Of a DNA stretch of 64,000 bases, positions 54,265 to 63,019 are shown one piece after another. The notes under the pieces were generated by a model, which saw nothing but the letters and a program-made list of their open reading frames with translations, was not told the DNA's origin and ran no database searches. The stretch lies in the NCBI RefSeq assembly GCF_042654605.1, contig NZ_JBHSGT010000020.1, positions 117,045 to 181,044 of the forward strand, in the 5' to 3' direction. Both the position numbers and the translations under genes were made by a program. The first letter of the stretch is position 1. The number at the start of each line of letters is the position of its first letter. The stretch is from Enterococcus_I eurekensis (lineage in GTDB: Bacteria; Bacillota; Bacilli; Lactobacillales; Enterococcaceae).

Positions 54265-54278
54265 TTGATAGCTATCAA
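54265..54278. promoter_or_regulatory. FNR/FLP-type operator
   Basis: TTGATAGCTATCAA is an exact TTGAT-N4-ATCAA site between the HMA-Fnr operon and the divergent small membrane protein gene. Confidence 0.85.
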
Positions 54279-54354
54279 GAAAATAATTATCTTTCGCTTT
54301 TCTAGTCTTAATCAGCTACAATGAGAGTATTACTTGTGAAAAGAAGGTTATTGA

Positions 54355-54540
54355 ATGACTATCAAGCGTTTTGTGCAATTATTTGTCTTTTATTTTCTAT
54401 CGATTATCATTGCTATCCCTATAGCAAATCTTTTTAAAATTGAACGAACATGGCTACATTATCTTGTGATTAGTTTAATTGGTTATCTTATTTTAACCTT
54501 ACCGCTTACAATCATGACCATCCAAAAAGGAAAAAAGTAA
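54355..54540 (+). CDS. small two-helix membrane protein
   Basis: 61-residue protein with two membrane helices (about 6-26 and 33-55) and a basic C-terminal end (IQKGKK). AGAAGG precedes the ATG. Promoter-like TACAAT at 54317-54322. Shares its upstream region, including the FNR-type box centred near -57, with the HMA-Fnr operon. Function unknown. Confidence 0.75.
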   Translation: MTIKRFVQLFVFYFLSIIIAIPIANLFKIERTWLHYLVISLIGYLILTLPLTIMTIQKGKK

Positions 54541-54550
54541 AATAGATAGA

Positions 54551-54586
54551 AAAACTCGATGGCTGAAATACAGTCATCGATTTTTT
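54551..54586. terminator. bidirectional terminator (small membrane gene and pilus operon)
   Basis: TCGATGGCTG / CAGTCATCGA stem with A-run before and T-run after, between convergent transcripts. Confidence 0.85.
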
Positions 54587-54590
54587 AGAT

Positions 54591-55727
54591 TTATGCAAAT
54601 ATCATTGTCGGTTTGATGGAAAATTTCTTAAAAGATTTCCGGCTATAAATTCGAGGCTTTTGTCCTTTTTTCTTAATTCCAGCTTTTAATCGTCCTTTTT
54701 CACCTGCAAAGCGTAATTGGTAAAGCCCACCAGGTAAATCTTCAAATAGAATTCGTCCATTTTGATCGGGCTCAATCCGAAATATTTTCCCATTACGCAT
54801 TAGTGGTTTATTCCCTTTATGATTATACAACGTTACGTTTTCAGGAAAGGTCGCATTCGTTCCCTCTAGCGTCAAGTCTAAATCAAAACGGTATTTTTTG
54901 AGCCTTTCTAAATAAATCAATCGAATAATCAAAACCAGACTAGCAATTATCAATAAGACGGTTCCTACAAGAATACCCATCTGTTTCCATTTGCGTACCT
55001 TTTTTCCTTGAGTGGCAACTTTAGCAATTGCTGGTGTGTATGGCACACGTTTTCCTGTAACAAGCAGTCGGTGAGAATTTATCATATAAGGTGTGCATGT
55101 CACAAGTGTGATTAAATCTTGTTTGTCTTGGATTTTTAGCGATGCGGTTTCATGTGGTTCAACCACACGAATATCGTTCACTTCATAAGCTAATGTTTCA
55201 CCCAGTACATTTAATAAGATTAAATCGCCCCTCACTAGCTTCGGAATATTCGTGAAAAGTTCACGCTGTGGCAATCCCCGATGCCCAGTAATTACAGAAT
55301 GCGTACTTTCGCCACCAACGGGCTGTGAAGTCCCATTTAAGACGGTTGCACCAACTTCGAGTAGACCAGCAGTTGTTGTATCAAATAACGGAATATCCAA
55401 AGCTAACTTTGGAATATTAATTGTCCCTAGCAAATGTTGATCGTATTCTTCTTGTGAAACACTCTGAGTGACCGTTTCATCAAACGGATCTGCACCAATT
55501 TCCAATCCCGATTCTTTAAGCTGCTCATTTTTTTCAAGTAATGCTTTTTGTTGTGCTTGATATTCAGCGGCTTCTTTTTTTTGGAAACTTTCGAGTCGAA
55601 TTTCATCAAGATAACTGTTCAATGCATCGATATAAAATGGATAAAACATAATTAAACAGCCAACTAAAAAAATCAGAACCATTGCAACTTTTGCAATTAA
55701 AGGATTTCTTTTTCGTTTTTTAGACAT
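54591..55727 (-). CDS. srtC: class C sortase with C-terminal extra domain, copy 2
   Basis: 378-residue pilus-polymerising transpeptidase. N-terminal membrane helix (about 12-32), coiled coil, lid motif DPF (about 80-82), sortase barrel with His149 in ITGHRG, Cys211 in TLVTCTPY and Arg220 in INSHRLLV, then a C-terminal membrane helix (about 250-272). About 100 further residues follow, with LTLEGTNATFPENVTLYN and RILFEDLPGGLYQLRF resembling a SpaA/Cna-B beta fold. Last pilus gene; ATG one base after the stop of the upstream sortase. Confidence 0.9.
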   Translation of the reverse strand: MSKKRKRNPLIAKVAMVLIFLVGCLIMFYPFYIDALNSYLDEIRLESFQKKEAAEYQAQQKALLEKNEQLKESGLEIGADPFDETVTQSVSQEEYDQHLLGTINIPKLALDIPLFDTTTAGLLEVGATVLNGTSQPVGGESTHSVITGHRGLPQRELFTNIPKLVRGDLILLNVLGETLAYEVNDIRVVEPHETASLKIQDKQDLITLVTCTPYMINSHRLLVTGKRVPYTPAIAKVATQGKKVRKWKQMGILVGTVLLIIASLVLIIRLIYLERLKKYRFDLDLTLEGTNATFPENVTLYNHKGNKPLMRNGKIFRIEPDQNGRILFEDLPGGLYQLRFAGEKGRLKAGIKKKGQKPRIYSRKSFKKFSIKPTMIFA

Positions 55728-55728
55728 G

Positions 55729-56952
55729 TCAACTCACCTCGTTAATCTGATAGGCTTTTTTTGGACTTTTAACCACTTTCCGTTTAAAAACAGGGGAAGT
55801 AATTTTAAATATCGGATCTTTTAAACGAGCAACTTTCCCCCGTATTTTAAGCTTTTTATCCTGATTAATCGCACGATAGAAACCGCCAGGAATTTGTTTA
55901 AAGACGACTAGCCCATTTGAATCACTAACCGTTATCATGGGCTCTTTTTGTGAATTGCGGACTGCTTTTCCGCCTTTCCCGACTAAAGTAAACGCCACGC
56001 CCGGTTTCACTACGCCATTTTCAAAATAATAAAATTCAAAATCATACGTTTTTTTCATGCTTTGATAATAAACATATTTACGCCACATCCAGTAAAAAGT
56101 TAAAATAAAAAATAGGGGAATTAAAAGCATGTATATTTGGAAACGACGACGATGATATTGTTGAGTCGCTTCGACTTCTTCTTTTATTTCTTCTTCTGGG
56201 TACGGTATGCGTTTGCCTGTTACTAATAAACGATGTGTATTAATCATGTAGGGTGTACACGTTAAGAGTGTTACGAGGTCCTCTCCGTCTTGAATTACTA
56301 ACGATTCAAATTCGTGGGGTAATACAACATCAAATTCAAAAATTTCATAGGCTAATTTTTCACCGGCAATATCTACAAAAAATAAATCGCCCACTTTTAA
56401 TTTTTCTAAGTCGGTAAAGAGTTTTTTCTCAGGGATTCCGCTGTGACCAGTAATCACGGAATGCGTACTCGGTCCACCAATTGGAAAAGATGTCCCCTGT
56501 AAAATTGTTGCTCCTTTTTCTAACAAAAGGTTATTGGTCTCACGAAATAAGGGTAAGCTAACATGAATGGCTGGGATATAGACCGCTCCAACTGTGTACT
56601 CTTCAAAGTATTCACGTCCCGGAGATTCTTGATTGCCTATCGCTTCATCAAAAGGATCTTCGATTAATCCCATACCAGGAATATTATTTAATTTTCCTTC
56701 TGCTAACAACTCCTCATTTTTTCTAGCCAACTCTTCCTTTTGTTTTTGAAGTTGATTTATATTTTCTTGTTCTGTTTCGACTTGCATTTGTGCAAGATTT
56801 TTTTGATCATAATAGTTATTCACCGCATCAGAAATAAATGGATAAGCAAAAATACCTGCTCCTGATACAAAGAGTGTAAACATGATAACTTTCAAAAGAA
56901 CATTCATCTGCTCCCTTTTCATTCGTGAGTTTCTTTTTTTATGTGGCTCCAT
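55729..56952 (-). CDS. srtC: class C sortase with C-terminal extra domain, copy 1
   Basis: 407-residue pilin polymerase. N-terminal membrane helix (about 18-42), coiled coil rich in Gln/Glu (50-85), lid DPF (about 99-101), His170 in ITGHSG, Cys232 in TLLTCTPY, Arg241 in INTHRLLV, and a second membrane helix (about 272-292). The remaining about 110 residues include VKPGVAFTLVGKGGKAV and GLVVFKQIPGGFYRA, a SpaA/Cna-B-like pattern, and end in a basic segment. ATG after GGGAGTGAGGAG. Two hairpins precede the gene. Confidence 0.9.
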   Translation of the reverse strand: MEPHKKRNSRMKREQMNVLLKVIMFTLFVSGAGIFAYPFISDAVNNYYDQKNLAQMQVETEQENINQLQKQKEELARKNEELLAEGKLNNIPGMGLIEDPFDEAIGNQESPGREYFEEYTVGAVYIPAIHVSLPLFRETNNLLLEKGATILQGTSFPIGGPSTHSVITGHSGIPEKKLFTDLEKLKVGDLFFVDIAGEKLAYEIFEFDVVLPHEFESLVIQDGEDLVTLLTCTPYMINTHRLLVTGKRIPYPEEEIKEEVEATQQYHRRRFQIYMLLIPLFFILTFYWMWRKYVYYQSMKKTYDFEFYYFENGVVKPGVAFTLVGKGGKAVRNSQKEPMITVSDSNGLVVFKQIPGGFYRAINQDKKLKIRGKVARLKDPIFKITSPVFKRKVVKSPKKAYQINEVS

Positions 56953-56972
56953 CTCCTCACTCCCTTTTTCAG

Positions 56973-57028
56973 CTTAAAATTTAACGGTGAGATAGATCAT
57001 CCAATCCACCCCACCGTTAAATTTTAAG
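56973..57028 (-). promoter_or_regulatory. intercistronic hairpin 2 between pilin and sortase genes
   Basis: Perfect 17-bp stem CTTAAAATTTAACGGTG / CACCGTTAAATTTTAAG with a 22-base loop, without a U-tract. Confidence 0.7.
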
Positions 57029-57030
57029 CA

Positions 57031-57058
57031 GTTGAAGTACGATGTTTCGTACTTCAAC
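57031..57058 (-). promoter_or_regulatory. intercistronic hairpin 1 after the backbone pilin gene
   Basis: Perfect 12-bp stem GTTGAAGTACGA / TCGTACTTCAAC with a four-base loop, 18 bases after the pilin stop; no U-tract, so more likely an mRNA stabiliser or partial terminator. Confidence 0.7.
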
Positions 57059-57075
57059 TACTCCTTATTCAATTG

Positions 57076-58554
57076 TTAAACTTCTGCATGTTCTTTTGAA
57101 CGTTTAAACCAGAAGTATGCGCCCGCCATCATCATTGAACCGATGATTAAGAATGCGTAGATTCCTGTTCCACCAGTAGAAGGAAGAAGGCCTTTAGGTA
57201 CGTTGTTTACAGTTTGACGTAAAGCATCTGTTGAGCCGTAACCGTTTGCCACTACTGTGAAGCTCACGTTATCTGCTAACAATACATAGCCATTCGGTGC
57301 AAATGTTTCTTTCAATTGATAGTTGCCTGCTGTTAATCCAATAACTTTAAATACGCCATCTGTACCTGTAACAACTTCAGTTGCTTGCGCTTCAGTTCCC
57401 CAGCCATTAAATGCGTACTCACCTTTTGTATTTACAATAAATTTCGCCCACTGCGTTCCATTTGTTACTTTAAATTTAGCCCCGGCTAATGCCTTAGCTG
57501 TATGTTTATCATGTTTGATAAATTGTTTACCACCCGTTACAACACCTGGAGGAGGCGTAATACCTATTTCAGTCTCATTTTGAATCGTTGTCGCTGAGTT
57601 TTTAATTGGTGTATCAGGGATTGCCTCAGCTGTTAGGACCATATCGTAAGTAATGGTTAATGTTTGTCCTGCAAGTCCTGCTGCTGCAAGTTTCGCTGTA
57701 TCAAACGTTAATTCCAAAATATTTTCCGCTGTTGAAATAGTATAGTCATTCCCAGCTCCTGCTGTTAGTCCAGCTACAACAATATTAGGTGTTGGCGCTA
57801 ATGCCATCCCTGCTCCTGGAGTATCTTTAACTTTAAAGCTTGTTAAATCCGCAATATCCACAGGTACATTAATCGTTAATTTATAGTTTAAGATATCGCC
57901 AATTTGAACGTTAGGATAGGATTGTCCACCTGTTTCCAAGGTAATCGTTCCAAAATCTTCCGCATTTTCAAGAACTTTTGTATCTTTAGCTGTTACGTTT
58001 TTTGGATATACGTGAATATCAGTATTTAATACCCCTGTACTATCCATCGCTGTATAGATTGGCATCGATAAAATAAATGGTGCGGCTTTTTGAACAATGT
58101 TTGGTTTAGCAGGTGTAGTTGTTTCAACGAATAGATATGCTGCATCTAAATCATTTGAATACAAAGGTAGATTGGCAAATTTTGTTGTTCCATCTGGATC
58201 TGCAGTAAATTGCTCATTTCCCACCTTCGTAAATCCAGTATCATCATCGTTGTATTCATCGATTACCGTAGCCATCGCTTCTGCTTGTGTTTTTCCAACA
58301 AGCGCTGCATGATACTGAGCTGTTACGTCGTAAACTGTAAATCCTGCTCCATTAAGTGCTCTTCCACCAAAATCAGGCATTTCTAAGCCCGTATTTTCTT
58401 TATACTCTGGCATATTGTCGTCAAACACACGCTTATGAACTGTTACATCGACATTTCCTTCAGTGACTGCAGAAGCATTCAAACTACCAGCAAATAGTGG
58501 TGCAATTAACAAAGCAGCAATAGCAATTTTCCAAATTTTCTTCCCAATATTCAT
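57076..58554 (-). CDS. major (backbone) pilin, LPXTG-anchored, EbpC-like
   Basis: 492-residue shaft subunit. Signal peptide (1-29), N-terminal domain (about 36-190) ending in the pilin motif HVYPKN with polymerising Lys185, a middle domain (about 195-325), a C-terminal Cna-B/SpaA domain (about 335-450) with E-box YQLKETFAPNGYVL, then LPSTG at 457-461, a membrane helix and a basic tail. Isopeptide-forming Lys/Glu pairs are expected in each domain. Residues 40-148 are almost identical to the base pilin's. Highly expressed type of codon use; followed by two hairpins and the sortases. Confidence 0.92.
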   Translation of the reverse strand: MNIGKKIWKIAIAALLIAPLFAGSLNASAVTEGNVDVTVHKRVFDDNMPEYKENTGLEMPDFGGRALNGAGFTVYDVTAQYHAALVGKTQAEAMATVIDEYNDDDTGFTKVGNEQFTADPDGTTKFANLPLYSNDLDAAYLFVETTTPAKPNIVQKAAPFILSMPIYTAMDSTGVLNTDIHVYPKNVTAKDTKVLENAEDFGTITLETGGQSYPNVQIGDILNYKLTINVPVDIADLTSFKVKDTPGAGMALAPTPNIVVAGLTAGAGNDYTISTAENILELTFDTAKLAAAGLAGQTLTITYDMVLTAEAIPDTPIKNSATTIQNETEIGITPPPGVVTGGKQFIKHDKHTAKALAGAKFKVTNGTQWAKFIVNTKGEYAFNGWGTEAQATEVVTGTDGVFKVIGLTAGNYQLKETFAPNGYVLLADNVSFTVVANGYGSTDALRQTVNNVPKGLLPSTGGTGIYAFLIIGSMMMAGAYFWFKRSKEHAEV

Positions 58555-58579
58555 TTTCTCTTCCTCCTGCTTTATCTTT

Positions 58580-59320
58580 TTAATTTGTTTTTTTACTAGA
58601 ATTTCTTTTGAACCAAATGATACTCACCGTTCCAACAATCAATACACCGAATAATCCAATCATCGTTTTCGCTTCACCTGTTTGTGGTAAGCGACCAGGC
58701 GGTTTTGGCTTTGGAGTAGGTTTCGGTTCCGGTTTTGGCGTGGGTTTTGGTTCTTCACGAGAAACATTTTTTGGATATAAGTTAATGGTAGTTAGGGATT
58801 GCCCTTCGTTCGTAGGATCTTCTATTGGTAAACTAACTAATACAGGTATGGCATTTTGAACAATATTTAGATTAGTAGGTGTGGTTGTTTCAACGAATAA
58901 ATATGCTGCGTCTATATCATTTGAATACAAAGGTAAATCGACAAATTTTGTTGTTCCCTCTGGATCCGCAGTAAATTGTTCATTTCCTACCTTCGTAAAT
59001 CCAACAGCATCATCATTATATTCATCAATTACCGCAGCTATTGCTTCTGCTTGTGTTTTTCCAACAAGTGCTGCATGATACTTAGCTGTTACGTCGTAAA
59101 CTGTAAATCCTGCTCCATTAAGTGCTCTTCCACCAAAATCAGGCATTTCTAAACCCGTATTTTCTTTATACTCTGGCATATTGTCATCAAACACACGCTT
59201 ATGTAAGACAAAAGTTGCTGTCTCTGGATTTTCTATCGCTCGTACCTCTCTTTGTCCAACCTCTACTAAAGGTGCTAAGAGAAAGACTAATACAAAACTA
59301 GCAAATATTTTTCTTAGTTT
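58580..59320 (-). CDS. short base pilin with proline-rich stalk, EbpB-like
   Basis: 246-residue LPXTG protein. Start at ATG 59320 (MKLRKIFASF) after GGAGGCAGAG. Signal peptide (1-29), one pilin domain (about 38-185) with NLYPKN as pilin-like motif, a Pro/Lys stalk of repeated EPKPTPKP units (about 190-212), LPQTG, membrane helix and Lys tail. Proline-rich stalks are typical of base subunits that join the pilus to the wall. Residues 41-149 differ from the backbone pilin at nine of 109 positions. Much shorter than E. faecalis EbpB. Confidence 0.88.
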   Translation of the reverse strand, partial: KLRKIFASFVLVFLLAPLVEVGQREVRAIENPETATFVLHKRVFDDNMPEYKENTGLEMPDFGGRALNGAGFTVYDVTAKYHAALVGKTQAEAIAAVIDEYNDDAVGFTKVGNEQFTADPEGTTKFVDLPLYSNDIDAAYLFVETTTPTNLNIVQNAIPVLVSLPIEDPTNEGQSLTTINLYPKNVSREEPKPTPKPEPKPTPKPKPPGRLPQTGEAKTMIGLFGVLIVGTVSIIWFKRNSSKKTN

Positions 59321-59324
59321 CATC

Positions 59325-62300
59325 TTACTCTGCCTCCTTTCGGTTACGATAGACATAGTAGACTGCGATAGCTCCTGCAATACCAGCTAAAACGAGTGCA
59401 GCAACTAAGAATTGTTGGGTTCCATGACCACCAGTTGAAGGCAATTGACCTTTTTCTTTATTTTTTACAGTTAATTCGATTAGTGTTTCACCTTCAGTTG
59501 GAGTAGCCTCTTGGACAACTCCATTAATCGTTACTTGACCATTGGCACTAATCACCACGGTCATTGCTTCAACTCCAATATATCCATTCGGTGGACTTGT
59601 TTCTGTTAGAATGTACGTTCCAGCAGACAATCCTGCAAAAGTAAATATATTTTGGTTTGTGGTTCCTGAGATTGGTGTTTCCGGCGTTGGAATCGTGCGT
59701 TTCAAAGTAAAGGTTGCACCTTCTAACGCATTCCCGTGATTATCTTCTTTTGTTACTTTTAATGTAAATAATCGTAGATGGTTGACAACTTGGTTCCCAT
59801 CTTCATTTGGTTTCTCATCCAGTCCCGTAATAACAAGGTTCGCTGTTGTCGTTCCTGTATCCGTAACGATAATAGTCTTATCTGGCGCCGTTTCATAGCC
59901 AGGAAGCGCCTCTGTTTCCCTTAAGATATACGTACCTACTGGTAATTGAATATCACTAAAATCAACCTCACCATTAGCTATAGATGTTTTTTCAGCTCCA
60001 ATTTGAGTCGTGCCGTCTGACTTAAATAATTTGAATTTTACGCCCGTCAATCGATCACCATTTTGATTGATTTTTGTAAATTTACCTAAAGGTATTTTTT
60101 TCAGATTATTTGTCATCTTCAACGTTTTATCATTCGCTTGCACATTCGTTGATACTGGCGTTGTAACTCCTGGATCATATCCTAATACTCGATCAGGTAT
60201 TTCAACAATTCGATAGTTGATTGCTTGTCCATTAGCATATGATGGTAAATTAGAGAAAGTATGTTTAAGCGCATTTCCTGTTGCTGTTTTAGCAATTGCA
60301 AAGGCATTATTCGCTACATTCTCCCAGTTACTTCCATTTTGACGCTGTAATTGTAAAGTAATATCTTGACGTGTATTCCAATCATTATTATCATCATTCC
60401 AGATTTTTTCGACTGGGATATTGATGGTTTTATAATGCTTAACAGATGGAACAGCAAAACCAAATGGGTTTGGATAGTTTTCGTCTGCTAAATAGGTTGG
60501 TCCATTAGTAGGATAAAATTTCCCGTCTTGATACGCATCTTTTAGCGTTACTTCATATTCAACCCTGAATCCATCTAGTTTCGTACTACTTCCGGACAAG
60601 GTTAAGTTTGACAAATTAACTTTATTTCCTGTTTTGTCAATCACAACATTTTGAGCATATTCTGGATAATTCCCACCAGTAGATGGGATCACAGTCATCG
60701 TTCTTGGAGACGTCAGATTGACTTGTAACGCTGAGGTTTTAACTGTTGTTGCATTTAAATCCACATATTGACTCATTGGGTCAAAGACCTTAGCATCTCT
60801 AATTAGTGAACTAATATCTAATATTTTTTGTTTAATAATATTCAAAACAGTTGTTAGATTGGCCTGATTCGTTGCTGAATACTGTCCTTTAGGCCCTAAA
60901 GCTGCTAGAATATCACCTACATTATCTACGTTAAATCCAATTGCATAGCGTTCAATTCCAGGATAACTACTTGTACGACTGTTAGCATGTGAAATAATCG
61001 CGTCTCTAGTTGTTTGTGGTGTGCTTGATCCATCTCCAGTAAATAACCCTGAACCTGCTGTAAATCTCTCAACAGTACTTGATGGTGTTGTTCGAGTCAT
61101 GCGATTGTTAGCAATAGTTGATGTTTGTCTTATCCCTGTGTATCTACCAGTAGGTGCATAGGTTGGCTGCCCGTCAGTTAAAATGATTAAAACTTTTTCA
61201 GCATTTGAGCGAGAATTATAGGCGGTATTCGTTAGTAACTCCAGTCCTGCATCCAATCCGAGAAATGTTGGTGTTCCTCCTGTTGGGGTTACCGTTAAAA
61301 TCTTATGATTTAGAAAAGAACTTGCACTTGTTGTAAATCCAGTATAGTTTCCCTGCAAGCCTCCAAAATTTCCAACTTCACCAAAAGCTCTCCAAGTTTG
61401 ATTTTCTTGTACACCACCAAACGAAGCTAAACCCAGCTTTACTGCTCCATCTGGATTATTAACATTTCCTAGTAAACCATTAGCAAATGTGCTTAGAGCA
61501 TTATTTAGTGCTGACCAATTGCTGCCTTGCATACTCCCAGACTTATCTACCACAAAGACAACATCGACATTTTTTCTAGTTTCCAAATAGCCACCAATCA
61601 TATCTAGTTGAATTTTAAATTTCGTTGGATCGTCGGTAGGCATCGCAATTTTTTTCATATAAATATCTTGAGCTGGGTTATCAGTAACCTTATAAGCATG
61701 GTAACCATTGTCGAAATTCATATTCCCAGATAAAACATTTTTTATAGGGGGGACGCCTGCTTTAGGATCTGTATTGCTACTATAATTATAATTTTTAATA
61801 TCTAGATCGTCTAAAGTTACCGTATAGTTATTTGTACCATGTGTTGGAAATTTTCCGCCATCAGGAGTATATGCAAAAGGATCTACATAAGGTGCAACTG
61901 CAAATGGCATGATTCCCATATTGTAGTTAAAGTTATTAATCAATGTCTCTGCTTGACTTGACGACGTTTCTGTACTCTCTTTTTCACTACTTTCACTTGG
62001 GGAAGATTCCGTTTTGCTTGTTTCGGTTGTATTTGTCGATTCTTCTGATGTATCTGTTTCTGTCACTTGACTGTCTGCTTCGGTCGTTTCAACGGGGGAT
62101 TCTTCAACTGATGTACTTGATGAAGTACTTTCAGCTGAGGCCTGAACAATCGGAGCGGACAACGTGTGAGAATTAGCAAATGGCGCTTCTAAGATATTTT
62201 CTGTGAAGACTTTTTCTTGGGTAGTCGTTGTTTCGTCAGGTGATTCACCTGCGACTTCAATTTCATTGATCACTTCTTCATCTAACTGAACTTTTAATTG

Positions 62301-62693
62301 AAGTTCTTTAACGTCCAAAGCGGTTCGAATAACGACTTTTCCTTTTCCTGTTTGACTAAGTGCTTCCGTTTGAAACCAATTATCCGCACTAGTTACCCAA
62401 CCTGAAAGTTGTTCTGGTTGGATTACATTCCTTTCGTCTTGATTAAACACTTTGATTTTGATTCTTCGTGTATGATTTTCAGCGGGAACACCTATTGAAT
62501 AATCAATTTCCCATAGTAATTCTTGATCTACTTGTTTCGCTGTTGTCGAAACATTTAAGTAGTTACTTTGAATCACTGTCTGCTTCACCTCATCTGGCGA
62601 TTGCGCGTGCACTACATATGCCTGAAGGAAACTCGGCAAAAAACTGATTAATAATAGTAATAACGAAAACCACACCATTCCTTTTTTTCTCAT
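59325..62693 (-). CDS. VWA-domain pilus tip adhesin, LPXTG-anchored, EbpA-like
   Basis: 1122-residue surface protein. Signal peptide (1-31), an N-terminal beta domain (about 40-150), a Ser/Thr/Glu-rich linker (about 185-250), then a VWA domain (about 375-640) whose MIDAS is intact: DKSGS at about 384-388, Thr in PTGGTPT and Asp in LTDGQPT. After that a Cna-B domain (about 760-860, VEKIWNDDNN), two SpaA domains with YILRETEALPGY and YILTETSPPNGY, and LPSTG at 1084-1088 with membrane helix. The first gene of the pilus operon; the stop lies five bases before the base pilin start. Such tips bind host matrix proteins. Confidence 0.93.
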   Translation of the reverse strand: MRKKGMVWFSLLLLLISFLPSFLQAYVVHAQSPDEVKQTVIQSNYLNVSTTAKQVDQELLWEIDYSIGVPAENHTRRIKIKVFNQDERNVIQPEQLSGWVTSADNWFQTEALSQTGKGKVVIRTALDVKELQLKVQLDEEVINEIEVAGESPDETTTTQEKVFTENILEAPFANSHTLSAPIVQASAESTSSSTSVEESPVETTEADSQVTETDTSEESTNTTETSKTESSPSESSEKESTETSSSQAETLINNFNYNMGIMPFAVAPYVDPFAYTPDGGKFPTHGTNNYTVTLDDLDIKNYNYSSNTDPKAGVPPIKNVLSGNMNFDNGYHAYKVTDNPAQDIYMKKIAMPTDDPTKFKIQLDMIGGYLETRKNVDVVFVVDKSGSMQGSNWSALNNALSTFANGLLGNVNNPDGAVKLGLASFGGVQENQTWRAFGEVGNFGGLQGNYTGFTTSASSFLNHKILTVTPTGGTPTFLGLDAGLELLTNTAYNSRSNAEKVLIILTDGQPTYAPTGRYTGIRQTSTIANNRMTRTTPSSTVERFTAGSGLFTGDGSSTPQTTRDAIISHANSRTSSYPGIERYAIGFNVDNVGDILAALGPKGQYSATNQANLTTVLNIIKQKILDISSLIRDAKVFDPMSQYVDLNATTVKTSALQVNLTSPRTMTVIPSTGGNYPEYAQNVVIDKTGNKVNLSNLTLSGSSTKLDGFRVEYEVTLKDAYQDGKFYPTNGPTYLADENYPNPFGFAVPSVKHYKTINIPVEKIWNDDNNDWNTRQDITLQLQRQNGSNWENVANNAFAIAKTATGNALKHTFSNLPSYANGQAINYRIVEIPDRVLGYDPGVTTPVSTNVQANDKTLKMTNNLKKIPLGKFTKINQNGDRLTGVKFKLFKSDGTTQIGAEKTSIANGEVDFSDIQLPVGTYILRETEALPGYETAPDKTIIVTDTGTTTANLVITGLDEKPNEDGNQVVNHLRLFTLKVTKEDNHGNALEGATFTLKRTIPTPETPISGTTNQNIFTFAGLSAGTYILTETSPPNGYIGVEAMTVVISANGQVTINGVVQEATPTEGETLIELTVKNKEKGQLPSTGGHGTQQFLVAALVLAGIAGAIAVYYVYRNRKEAE

Positions 62694-63019
62694 TGTCTAC
62701 CCTCCCATCCTCTTTCCAAATATGATATTTCCAGATTTTTTAATATCGAGGAAAGTAAATACTTGTCACGATTAGAAAAAACCTGCGTGAAAGACAAATA
62801 TTCTTCATATTAAGTAACGTCAAAAAAACAAATCCAACAGTCGGATGGCTACCATAAATGTTTCCTTAGATAACAATATTTATCATGACTAACTATATAA
62901 ATCTTATCATTCTCTAATCTAATTTTCATATTCTTATTATCGGTAATAAAACGCGAATATTTGGACATAGTTATTATAAAAAAATGGCGTATAATGTTCA
63001 GTATAGGAGGTAGAAGAAG
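62694..63019. other. intergenic region between pilus operon and its regulator
   Basis: About 325 AT-rich bases holding both divergent promoters. For the regulator, TATAAT occurs at about 62991-62996 with no good -35. For the pilus operon GTGACA and TATTAA at 18-base spacing near 62743-62772 are a weak candidate. A short minus-strand frame (62849-63040) shows no coding signs. Confidence 0.5.
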
